7,044 bases of DNA from Methylococcaceae bacterium. Its GTDB lineage: Bacteria; Pseudomonadota; Gammaproteobacteria; Methylococcales; Methylococcaceae. The position numbers and the translations under genes were made by a program. Positions 1 to 6,744 of this stretch are shown here, piece by piece. Position 1 is the stretch's first letter, and the number at the start of each line of letters is the position of its first letter. The stretch lies in NCBI GenBank assembly GCA_028678445.1, contig JAJRDJ010000008.1:1-7044 (forward strand). The letters are read 5' to 3'. The notes under the pieces were generated by a model. It saw only the letters and a list, made by a program, of their open reading frames with translations. It did no database searches and had not been told where the DNA came from.

Positions 1-38
1 GGCCCATCGATTGTCAAGACAGGAATAGGCGTGTTCAA
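1..38 (-). CDS. cmk: Cytidylate kinase, 5' end only (partial)
   Basis: Cytidylate kinase phosphorylates CMP and dCMP with ATP in the cytoplasm. Only 12 full codons are inside the window, reading MNTPIPVLTIDG and then the first two bases of a Pro codon. This matches the usual Cmk N-terminus, where PV-I/L-TIDGP leads into the P-loop. The only usable start in this frame is TTG at 38-36, because an in-frame TGA lies a few codons upstream. The TTG is preceded by GAGGAG with an 8-base spacer. It shares two bases with the aroA stop (TTGA), so translation is probably coupled to aroA. Cmk following aroA is the order known in the Pseudomonas supraoperon, which supports the call despite the short sequence. 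The P-loop and the rest of the protein are outside the window. Confidence 0.85.
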   Translation of the reverse strand, partial: MNTPIPVLTIDG

Positions 39-1363
39 GACACGGTCTCCTCAGCGGATTCGACAGTCAAGCCCAGGCTTTGCGCCAGCGCCACGAATGT
101 CGGGAAGGACGTATTGACATTGGCACAGTCATGAATCGTGATGGGCTTGGATGCCCTGAGACCCGCGATGGAAAAGGCCATGGCAATCCGGTGGTCACCA
201 TGCGACTCGACCGTTCCGCCGGCGATGGGCCCGCCATGGACAACCATGCCATCCGGGGTCGGCGTCGCATTGACGCCCAGCAGCCGCAGGCCATCGGCCA
301 TGACCTGAATCCGGTCACTCTCCTTGACGCGCAATTCCTCGGCGCCGGTGAGCCGGGTCTCGCCTTCGGCGCAGGCGGCTGCGATGAACAGCACCGGAAA
401 TTCGTCGATGGCAAGCGGCACCAGTTCCTCCGGAATGGTTATGCCCTGAAGTTGGCTGGAACGAACCCGGATATCCGCCACGGGCTCACCGCCAGCTTCC
501 CGCGGATTCAGGATATCGATTTTGGCCCCCATCAGCTTCAGGATATCAATCACACCGGTGCGTGTGGGGTTGATGCCGACATGCTTGAGGAGCAGATCCC
601 CCCCTGCGGCGATTGAGGCACCGACCATGAAAAATGCCGCCGAGGAAATATCGCTGGGCACGTCGATGTTGCAGGCTGTCAGCTTGCCACCCGACTCGAT
701 CGATATAACGTCTTCTTTCCGCTCCACGGGATAGCCGAAGCCCGTCAGCATCCGCTCGGTATGGTCGCGAGTCGGGGCGGGTTCGCGTACCGAGGTCTTG
801 CCCTCCGCATACAAACCCGCCAGCAGCAGACAGGATTTCACCTGGGCGCTAGCGACCGGCATGTCGTAGTGAATCCCCTTGAGCCGGGAGTCACCGTGAA
901 TATGCAAGGGTGAAGTGCCTCGCTCGGTAGTATCGATTCGGGCACCCATGGCGCGCAGCGGATCGGTGACTCGTTTCATGGGCCGCCGCGACAAGGACGC
1001 ATCGCCGGTCAGGACGGAATCGAATGACTGGCCGGACAGAAGGCCGGCCAGGAGACGCATGGAGGTGCCAGAGTTTCCCAGGTACAGTTCCTCAGCCGGT
1101 GCCTTCAGCCCATGGAGACCTCCACCATGAATGGTGACACGCCCCTCGACCGGCCCCTCGATGGTAACCCCCATCGCTTGGAATGCCCTTATCGTCGACA
1201 GGCAGTCCTCGCCTTCGAGAAAACCACTTACCCGTGTCGTCCCCTCGGCTAGCGAGCCGAACATGATGGAGCGGTGGGACACGGACTTGTCGCCCGGAAC
1301 CCGGGCCTCGCCCTTGAGGGTACCGCCTGGCCGTACCCGAAAAGTGACTGTATGGTGCTGCAT
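35..1363 (-). CDS. aroA: 3-phosphoshikimate 1-carboxyvinyltransferase (EPSP synthase), class II
   Basis: This enzyme transfers the enolpyruvyl group of PEP to shikimate-3-phosphate, the sixth step of the shikimate pathway, in the cytoplasm. The 442-residue product has the usual length and the two-domain family motifs. Visible are GDKSVSHRS (24-32), GNSGTSMR (96-103), SRRPMKR (125-131), SAQVK (172-176), RDHTER (199-204), NPTRTG (265-270), DEFPV (320-324), ELRVKESDR (343-351) and HGDHRIAM (388-395). GDKS, SAQxK, RxHxE and NxTR together mark the class II branch typified by the Agrobacterium CP4 enzyme. The ATG at 1363 follows the tyrA stop by four bases. I chose it because the conserved core begins about 20 residues later, although its Shine-Dalgarno is weak. 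The frame stays open upstream into tyrA, but that extension (a TTG at 1453) has no family similarity. Its stop overlaps the cmk start. Confidence 0.97.
   Translation of the reverse strand: MQHHTVTFRVRPGGTLKGEARVPGDKSVSHRSIMFGSLAEGTTRVSGFLEGEDCLSTIRAFQAMGVTIEGPVEGRVTIHGGGLHGLKAPAEELYLGNSGTSMRLLAGLLSGQSFDSVLTGDASLSRRPMKRVTDPLRAMGARIDTTERGTSPLHIHGDSRLKGIHYDMPVASAQVKSCLLLAGLYAEGKTSVREPAPTRDHTERMLTGFGYPVERKEDVISIESGGKLTACNIDVPSDISSAAFFMVGASIAAGGDLLLKHVGINPTRTGVIDILKLMGAKIDILNPREAGGEPVADIRVRSSQLQGITIPEELVPLAIDEFPVLFIAAACAEGETRLTGAEELRVKESDRIQVMADGLRLLGVNATPTPDGMVVHGGPIAGGTVESHGDHRIAMAFSIAGLRASKPITIHDCANVNTSFPTFVALAQSLGLTVESAEETVS
47..52 (-). promoter_or_regulatory. Shine-Dalgarno site for cmk
   Basis: GAGGAG on the minus strand lies 8 bases before the TTG at 38. 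It is inside the last codons of aroA. It decides the start, because no ATG or GTG is available in the cmk frame between the upstream in-frame stop and the conserved PVLTIDG segment. Confidence 0.65.
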
Positions 1364-1367
1364 GTTC

Positions 1368-2237
1368 TTATTTTTCCAAGTGATCCAGAAAGCGTTGTCG
1401 TGCCGCGCGGGCATCGCTGAACAGGGCCAGGAGCCGGTCCGCATCCCCGTCAATCATGAGTTCGGCTGTCTCGCGCAATGCCTCGCGGTACTGCTCTATC
1501 AAGGGGACAATCTCCTGCCGGTTGGCCAGGCAGATATCCAGCCACATCCTGGGATCGCTGGACGCAATGCGAGTGAAGTCCCGGAAACCTCCGGCCGCAT
1601 ACTGAAATATCTCCTGCTTTTCGTCCTTGTGGCCAAGCATGGCCGTCAACACGAAGGCCAGAACATGCGGCAGATGGCTGGTCGCGGCCAGGACTTCATC
1701 ATGATGCCGGGGTTCCATCCGCGAGACCCGGGCCCCGATACCCTCCCAGAGCGCGTTAACCCGTTCCAGGATGTGCGGGTCGGTGTTCGTTAGCGGCGTC
1801 AGGATGACCCGCCGGTTCTCGAATAACCCGGCATGCGCTGCCACGGCACCGGAGCGTTCCGCCCCCGCGATGGGGTGGCCCGGTACAAAATTGGCGGGAA
1901 CCGCGCCAAAAATCCGTTCCAGTGCCGCGATGACATCCAACTTGGTGCTGCCGGTGTCGGTGTACACGACATCGTCCCGCCACGAGGGTCGCAAGGCCGA
2001 AAAAATGGTCGGCATGGCTCCGACCGGCGTCGCGATAACCACCCAATCAGCCCCAGTAGCAGCGGCGGCAATACTCGGGGAGACATGATCGACAAGGCGC
2101 TGTTTCTTAGCGATGGCTAGATTCGAGGGGTCGGCATCAATGCCGATGATTTCTCCCACCAGACCCCGATGCCGCAAGGCCCGGGCCAGCGAGCCGCCGA
2201 TCAGCCCGACCCCGATCAGGCACAGGCGCTGGATCAT
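1368..2237 (-). CDS. tyrA: Prephenate/cyclohexadienyl dehydrogenase (TyrA family)
   Basis: TyrA oxidatively decarboxylates prephenate to 4-hydroxyphenylpyruvate (or arogenate to tyrosine), the tyrosine branch after chorismate. The 289-residue protein has an N-terminal Rossmann fold with GVGLIGGS (9-16). Asp34 in GIDADP closes strand 2, which usually favours NAD over NADP. Further motifs are DTGSTK (94-99), GHPIAGAERSG (120-130) containing the expected catalytic His121, TSHLPH (186-191) and GGFRDFTRIASSDP (216-229) of the helical dimerisation domain. There is no chorismate mutase domain and no C-terminal ACT domain, so it is the simple monofunctional type. Its ATG overlaps the hisC stop as ATGA, which implies coupling; no strong Shine-Dalgarno is seen. 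In Pseudomonas this gene is fused to aroA, but here a TAA and a frame change separate them. Whether the substrate is prephenate, arogenate or both cannot be read from the sequence. Confidence 0.95.
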   Translation of the reverse strand: MIQRLCLIGVGLIGGSLARALRHRGLVGEIIGIDADPSNLAIAKKQRLVDHVSPSIAAAATGADWVVIATPVGAMPTIFSALRPSWRDDVVYTDTGSTKLDVIAALERIFGAVPANFVPGHPIAGAERSGAVAAHAGLFENRRVILTPLTNTDPHILERVNALWEGIGARVSRMEPRHHDEVLAATSHLPHVLAFVLTAMLGHKDEKQEIFQYAAGGFRDFTRIASSDPRMWLDICLANRQEIVPLIEQYREALRETAELMIDGDADRLLALFSDARAARQRFLDHLEK

Positions 2238-3349
2238 GCCATCAGCACACGATCCAGGGCACCGAGGAATGCCTGGTTTTCATCCTCGGTGCCGACCGTA
2301 ACCCGCAGGTGATTAGGGAGGCCGTAATTGCCAATAGGGCGAACAATCACGCCTTCCCTGAGCAGCGCGGCGTACACCGGTCCGGACGGCTGGCCCGCGT
2401 CGAAGGTGATGAAGTTTCCGACGGAAGGAATTACCTGTAGCCCGCGCTGTGTCAACGCCTTTGTCAAGACCGACAGCCCGGCGTCATTCAAGCGTACCGT
2501 CCTGACCAGATGCTCAACATCGCCCAGGGCCGCACGGGCGGCTTCAAGGGCGGGAGCGTTGACATTGAACGGCTGGCGTACCCGATTGAGTAGATCCGCC
2601 ATGGCAGGGCTCGATACCGAATAACCCACACGTAAACCCGCGAGCCCATAGGCTTTTGAGAAAGTCCGCGTTACGATCAGATTGGGAATGGTGGAAAGCA
2701 GCGTCAGGGCGTCCGGATAATCCGGCTTTCTCACATATTCGAAGTAGGCCTCGTCGACTACCGGGATCACCTGTTCCGGGAGTGAGCGCAGAAAATTCTC
2801 CAATTCAAATTTACCCAGATAGGTGCCTGTAGGATTGTTTGGGTTCGCGATGAAGACGACCCGCGTATCCGGACGGATGGCCCGGGTCATGGCTTCCAGG
2901 TCGTGCCCGTGATGCGGGCCGCGGGAACCGTCATGGGCCGGCGCGACGAGCGCCCGTGCACCTGTGGCTTGCGTCAAGATCGGATAGACCGCGAAGGCAT
3001 GCTCGGAAAAAACTGCTGAAGCCTCGCCGCACAAAAATACCCGCGCCACCAGCTCCAGGACGTCATTCGAACCATTCCCGAGGGTAATCTGCTCAGGGTT
3101 TACACCCAGCGTTCTGGCCAGGGTGGCTTTCAACTCGAAGCCTCCGCCATCCGGGTAAAGGTGCAGTTCCGGCAAGACTCGCGCTGCGGCTTCAAGAGCC
3201 AAAGGGCTCGGGCCTAGTGGGTTTTCGTTGGAGGCCAGTTTGACTATGTGCCGCAAGCCAAGCTCCCTCTCCAGTTCGCCAATCGGTTTGCCGGGAATGT
3301 AGGGGGTCAGTGTCTGGACACCGGGAACCGCTAGGGTTGATGGCTGCAT
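2234..3349 (-). CDS. hisC: Histidinol-phosphate aminotransferase family, probable aromatic aminotransferase
   Basis: This is a PLP-dependent class I/II aminotransferase of the HisC family, 371 residues from the ATG at 3349. Motifs in order are LASNENPLG (38-46), GNGSND (91-96), ANPNNPTGT (168-176), VVDEAYFEY (197-205), TFSKAYGLAGLRVGY (229-243) with the PLP lysine at 232, and HLRVTVGT (347-354). Arg240 and Arg349 are the expected phosphate- and carboxylate-binding arginines. HisC enzymes convert imidazole-acetol phosphate to histidinol phosphate. Copies placed between pheA and tyrA, as here, are known in Pseudomonas as a second HisC thought to transaminate phenylpyruvate and 4-hydroxyphenylpyruvate. 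No other his gene is present, so I infer an aromatic role, with histidine synthesis possible. The upstream TTG at 3355 is unlikely because it sits only 3 bases from the GAGGA. The stop overlaps tyrA as ATGA. Confidence 0.94.
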   Translation of the reverse strand: MQPSTLAVPGVQTLTPYIPGKPIGELERELGLRHIVKLASNENPLGPSPLALEAAARVLPELHLYPDGGGFELKATLARTLGVNPEQITLGNGSNDVLELVARVFLCGEASAVFSEHAFAVYPILTQATGARALVAPAHDGSRGPHHGHDLEAMTRAIRPDTRVVFIANPNNPTGTYLGKFELENFLRSLPEQVIPVVDEAYFEYVRKPDYPDALTLLSTIPNLIVTRTFSKAYGLAGLRVGYSVSSPAMADLLNRVRQPFNVNAPALEAARAALGDVEHLVRTVRLNDAGLSVLTKALTQRGLQVIPSVGNFITFDAGQPSGPVYAALLREGVIVRPIGNYGLPNHLRVTVGTEDENQAFLGALDRVLMA

Positions 3350-3358
3350 GAACAAAAA

Positions 3359-3363
3359 TCCTC
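3359..3363 (-). promoter_or_regulatory. Shine-Dalgarno site for hisC
   Basis: GAGGA on the minus strand lies 9 bases before the ATG at 3349 but only 3 bases before the alternative TTG at 3355. The spacing therefore favours the ATG. It sits in the 26-base pheA-hisC gap, the longest intergenic gap in the window. Confidence 0.65.
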
Positions 3364-3375
3364 GCTGGGTATTGA

Positions 3376-4482
3376 TCAGATGAAAGCTCGGGGGTAAGAG
3401 CCCAGTATCTTCAGCATCGTGACATGCCGATTGACTTCAGCCAGCGCCTCGGCGACGGGAGGATCGTCACGATGGCCCTCTATATCGATAAAAAACACAT
3501 AGTCCCAGGTTGCACGGCGCGATGGACGGGATTCGATCTTGCTCATGCTGATGCCATGCCGCGCGAACGGCTCTAGGACGCCATAGAGTGCCCCGGGATC
3601 ATTCTGGATGGCCAGCAGCAAGGACGTCTTGTCGTCGCCTGTCGGGCCCACCGGATTCCGACCGATGACGAGGAAGCGGGTGGTATTGTCCGGCTCATCC
3701 TCGATATTTCGCTCCAGGATGTGGAGGCTATACAACTCGGCGGCGACTTCGCCGGCAATGGCCGCCGTCCGCGGGGTGCTAGCCGCCCGCCGGGCCGCTT
3801 CGGCATTGCTGCTGACCGAGGTGCGCCGCACCGCGGGCAGGAAGCGATCCAGCCATTCCCGGCACTGCGCCAGCGACTGTTGATGCGAAATCACTTCTTC
3901 GATCGCATCCAGCTGCTCTGCCGTGGACATCAGGTTGTGGTGGATCCGCAAGCTCACCTCGCCGGCAATGACCAGCACGGAATGCAGGAAACTGTCCAGC
4001 GTATGCGTGATGACGCCCTCGGTGGAATTCTCCACCGGCACGACACCGTATTGGCAGGCGCCACTTTCGACCGCCCGGAAGATTTCGTCTATGGATGGAA
4101 ACGGGGTAGCGCAGATGGCATGGCCAAAATACCGGTAAGCCGCCTGCTGCGTGAACGTCCCTTCGGGGCCTAAAAAGGCTACGCAAAGGGGCTTTTCCAG
4201 GGCTAGACACTCGGACATCAGTTCACGGAAGAAACGGCCGACTGTCTCCCGGCTCAGCGGCCCCTCGTTCTTTTCCATCATCCGCCGTAGTACCTCGACC
4301 TCCCGTTCGGGACGGTGGAAACAGTCCACCTCACCAGCGGCGATCTTGATGTCGGCTACCTGCCTGGCACACAGTGCGCGCCGGTTCAGCAGCACCAGCA
4401 ATTGATCATCGATGGCGTCGATTTCCCGGCGGATGGTAGCTAGCTGGGCATTAGGGTTGGGCGGGGAAGCAGGTGCGGACAT
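3376..4482 (-). CDS. pheA: Bifunctional chorismate mutase / prephenate dehydratase (P-protein)
   Basis: The 368-residue P-protein converts chorismate to prephenate and then to phenylpyruvate, the committed route to phenylalanine. Three domains are visible. An AroQ-type chorismate mutase covers about 13-98, with Arg18, Arg35, Lys46 and Arg57 at positions matching E. coli Arg11, Arg28, Lys39 and Arg51. Prephenate dehydratase covers about 100-275, with FLGPEGTFTQQAA (103-115), ENSTEG (151-156) and the catalytic TRF motif (268-270). A C-terminal ACT domain covers about 285-365, with GALYG (297-301) and IESRP (316-320), the two motifs that bind phenylalanine in this family, so feedback inhibition by Phe is expected. 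The start is the ATG at 4482, ten bases after the serA stop. No good Shine-Dalgarno precedes it, so it probably relies on reinitiation or coupling. The mutase domain begins about 13 residues in, which fits this start. Confidence 0.97.
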   Translation of the reverse strand: MSAPASPPNPNAQLATIRREIDAIDDQLLVLLNRRALCARQVADIKIAAGEVDCFHRPEREVEVLRRMMEKNEGPLSRETVGRFFRELMSECLALEKPLCVAFLGPEGTFTQQAAYRYFGHAICATPFPSIDEIFRAVESGACQYGVVPVENSTEGVITHTLDSFLHSVLVIAGEVSLRIHHNLMSTAEQLDAIEEVISHQQSLAQCREWLDRFLPAVRRTSVSSNAEAARRAASTPRTAAIAGEVAAELYSLHILERNIEDEPDNTTRFLVIGRNPVGPTGDDKTSLLLAIQNDPGALYGVLEPFARHGISMSKIESRPSRRATWDYVFFIDIEGHRDDPPVAEALAEVNRHVTMLKILGSYPRAFI

Positions 4483-4492
4483 TGTAGCGGGA

Positions 4493-5656
4493 TCAGATCA
4501 CGCGAGCCGATAGCACGCCGGTGATGGCCCGGATGCGTTCAAGGGTAGCATCGGGAACCGGAGAGTTCAGGTCAACGAGGGTATAGGCCACGTCACCGCG
4601 CGACTTGTTGATCAGATCCAGGATGTTGAGGTTCGCTTCAGCCAGCGCACCCGACACTTGCCCGACCATGTTGGGCACATTCTCATTGACGATGCAGAGC
4701 CTTGCGGCGTCGATGCGGGGCACCACGACCTCGGGCAGATTAACCGAATTGCGGATATTTCCGTTCTCGAGGTAGTCTCTGAGCTGGTCCGCCACCATGA
4801 TGGCGCAATTGTCCTCGGCTTCGGCCGTGGAAGCCCCCAGATGCGGCAGTGCCGTCACTCCGGGATGATTCAGGAGCTTGCGGCTTGGAAAATCACAGAC
4901 GTAAGCACTAAGCTGTCCGGTGTCGAGCGCGCTGAGAACGGCATCCTCGTCCACCACGGGTTCCCGCGAGAAATTCAGCAAAATGGCGCCCTTTTTCATG
5001 AAATCTAGTCGCGCCGCATTAATAACGTGGCGGGTGTGCTCATTCAGTGGTACGTGCAGGGTCACAAAATCGGCCTTGGCAATCAGTTCATCGATGCTAG
5101 CAGCCCGCTTAGCCAGTGATGACAACTGCCAGGCGCTCTCCACCGTCAACTGGGGGTCGTATCCGATCACTTCCATGCCCAGATCCATAGCCGCATTGGC
5201 GACCTTCACACCAATCGCGCCTAGACCCAGCACCGCCAAGGTTTTCCCGGCCAGTTCAAAGCCGGCGAACTGTTTCTTGCCTTTCTCCACTTGGGCATTC
5301 AATTCCTTGCCATCCCCCTCGAGTTGCAGGGCATAATGCCAGGCCGGACAGATTTTCCGGGCCGCCAGCAGCATGCCGGCAAGCGCCAGTTCCTTGACCG
5401 CGTTCGCATTGGCCCCGGGTGCGTTGAAGACCGGGATGCCACGTTGAGTGTAGTCCGCCACCGGGATATTGTTGACCCCCGCACCCGCCCGCCCCACGGC
5501 TTTCAGCGTTACCGGGATGGCGACACCATGCAGGTCGAAGGAGCGCAACATGACGGCATCGGGATGCTGGATTTCGGACGCGACCTCATAGCGTTCGCGG
5601 GGGAACCGCTCGAGGCCTGCGGGCGAAATGTTATTGTAAGTCAGTATCTTGTACAT
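4493..5656 (-). CDS. serA: D-3-phosphoglycerate dehydrogenase, short form with ACT domain
   Basis: SerA oxidises 3-phosphoglycerate with NAD to 3-phosphohydroxypyruvate, the first step of serine synthesis. From the ATG at 5656 the product has 387 residues. It shows RAGAGVNNI (56-64), the Rossmann GLGAIG (144-149), Asp167 at the end of the next strand, catalytic Arg231 and His272 (PHLGAST), and a C-terminal ACT domain (about 319-387) with NVPNMVGQVSGALAEANLNI. The length and segments such as GANANAVKE and GKKQFAG mark the short type without the intervening allosteric domain of long SerA forms. Oddly, the expected catalytic Glu in the D-F-P-x-E region is replaced by Arg259-Lys260, and the usual SRG at the active-site Arg reads SRE. 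A GTG at 5665 overlaps the serC stop (GTGA) and could add three residues. The ATG is preferred because family members begin M-x-KILT. It forms a serine-pathway pair with serC just upstream. Confidence 0.94.
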   Translation of the reverse strand: MYKILTYNNISPAGLERFPRERYEVASEIQHPDAVMLRSFDLHGVAIPVTLKAVGRAGAGVNNIPVADYTQRGIPVFNAPGANANAVKELALAGMLLAARKICPAWHYALQLEGDGKELNAQVEKGKKQFAGFELAGKTLAVLGLGAIGVKVANAAMDLGMEVIGYDPQLTVESAWQLSSLAKRAASIDELIAKADFVTLHVPLNEHTRHVINAARLDFMKKGAILLNFSREPVVDEDAVLSALDTGQLSAYVCDFPSRKLLNHPGVTALPHLGASTAEAEDNCAIMVADQLRDYLENGNIRNSVNLPEVVVPRIDAARLCIVNENVPNMVGQVSGALAEANLNILDLINKSRGDVAYTLVDLNSPVPDATLERIRAITGVLSARVI

Positions 5657-5660
5657 CGGA

Positions 5661-5666
5661 ATCACC
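5661..5666 (-). promoter_or_regulatory. Possible Shine-Dalgarno site for serA
   Basis: GGTGAT on the minus strand spans the serC stop codon and lies 4 bases before the ATG at 5656. It matches the 3' part of the consensus (AGGTGAT). It is a modest site, but it supports the ATG over the GTG at 5665, which lies inside the motif itself. Confidence 0.4.
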
Positions 5667-6744
5667 CGTGTTTGCGCTCGAACTCAGCCATGAAGGCAAT
5701 CAGCGCATCAACGCCGGCCTCGGGCATGGCATTGTAGATGCTGGCGCGGAAACCTCCCACCGAGCGATGTCCTTCCAAGTTCACCAGACCGGCATTCTTG
5801 GCCTCCGCGAGGAATGTCTTTTCGAGATCGTCATTGGCGATGCGAAACGGCACGTTCATGCGCGAGCGGTGAGCCGGATCTACTGGGTTGGAGTAGAACG
5901 GCGATTGATCGATCGCGGCATACAGCTTGCCGGATTTGCGGATATTCACCGCCTCGATGGCGGCTAACCCGCCCTGGTCCTTGAGCCACTCCAGAACCAG
6001 ACCCAGCAGATACCAGGAATACGTGGGCGGCGTGTTCAGCATCGACCCGTTCTCCGCCTGCTGTTGGTAATCGAAGATGGAAGGTGTTCCGGGCAGGGTC
6101 TGGCCAAGCAGATCATCGCGGACAATCACGACCGTGATGCCGGCGGGACCCATGTTCTTCTGGGCACCGGCATAAATGAGCCCGAAGCGGCTGACATCCA
6201 GCGACCTTGACAGGATATTGGAGGACATATCCGCTACCAGGGGCAACCCCCCCGCGTCCGGAATCTCCTGAAACTCGACACCGCCGATGGTCTCGTTCGA
6301 CGTGTAGTGGAGATAAGCGGCATCCGGGTCGACAGCCCACTCGCCGCGTGCCGGGATGGTGGAAAAGCTCTCGGCCTCGGCGCTCGCGGCCACTTTCACG
6401 GTGGCATAGCGCTTGGCCTCGCCGATGGCCTTTTTCGACCAGATGCCGGTGTTGACGTAACAGACGGTGGTTTTGCTACGCAGGAGATTCATCGGAATGG
6501 CGGCGAATTGCCCGGTTGCCCCGCCCTGCAGGAACAGCACCTTGTAGTTGGCCGGGATAGCCAACAGCTCTCGGAGATTCGCCTCGGCCTGTTCGGCGAT
6601 GCCCACGTAAGCCTTGCTGCGATGGCTCATCTCCATCACGGACATGCCAGTGCCGCCCCAGTCGAGCAGTTCGTCCCGTGCCCGCTCCAGCACCGATGTC
6701 GGTAGCGCGGAGGGGCCCGCGCTAAAGTTATGAATCCTGCTCAT
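5662..6744 (-). CDS. serC: Phosphoserine aminotransferase
   Basis: SerC is a PLP enzyme that transaminates 3-phosphohydroxypyruvate with glutamate to O-phosphoserine. It also acts in the 4-phosphohydroxythreonine branch of pyridoxal phosphate synthesis in proteobacteria. The 360-residue product matches the usual length. It begins [13 protein letters not shown] and carries His41-Arg42 (MSHRSK), GGATGQF (74-80), Trp102, [10 protein letters not shown] (171-180), the PLP lysine at 196 in [12 protein letters not shown], His326-Arg327 and Arg333 in [11 protein letters not shown]. These fall at or within two residues of the E. coli enzyme's substrate-binding positions. The start is the second of two adjacent ATG codons (6747 and 6744), because AAGGAG lies 6 bases before 6744 and the family begins close to the FSAGP segment. 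The start lies inside the end of gyrA, overlapping by 17 bases. The stop touches the serA start region. Confidence 0.97.
   Translation of the reverse strand: MSRIHNFSAGPSALPTSVLERARDELLDWGGTGMSVMEMSHRSKAYVGIAEQAEANLRELLAIPANYKVLFLQGGATGQFAAIPMNLLRSKTTVCYVNTGIWSKKAIGEAKRYATVKVAASAEAESFSTIPARGEWAVDPDAAYLHYTSNETIGGVEFQEIPDAGGLPLVADMSSNILSRSLDVSRFGLIYAGAQKNMGPAGITVVIVRDDLLGQTLPGTPSIFDYQQQAENGSMLNTPPTYSWYLLGLVLEWLKDQGGLAAIEAVNIRKSGKLYAAIDQSPFYSNPVDPAHRSRMNVPFRIANDDLEKTFLAEAKNAGLVNLEGHRSVGGFRASIYNAMPEAGVDALIAFMAEFERKHG

Noticed and set aside
80..616. 178-codon plus-strand open frame opposite aroA
   Set aside because: It is fully antisense to a well-conserved aroA, its translation has no recognisable motif, and long antisense frames are common in GC-rich genes.
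1131..1793. 220-codon plus-strand open frame opposite the aroA start and tyrA
   Set aside because: It crosses two real genes on the other strand, has no family similarity that I recognise, and no ribosome binding site was evident.
3350..3375. Possible internal promoter or small inverted repeat (TGATCA at the pheA stop) in the pheA-hisC gap
   Set aside because: TGATCA is a 6-base palindrome that occurs by chance, no -35/-10 pair is convincing, and the gap is explained by the hisC ribosome binding site.
3721..4173. 150-codon plus-strand open frame opposite pheA
   Set aside because: Antisense shadow of the conserved dehydratase domain, with no recognisable protein features.
5291..5737. 148-codon plus-strand open frame across the serA/serC junction
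   Set aside because: Antisense to both genes, and its translation looks like a reverse shadow without motifs.
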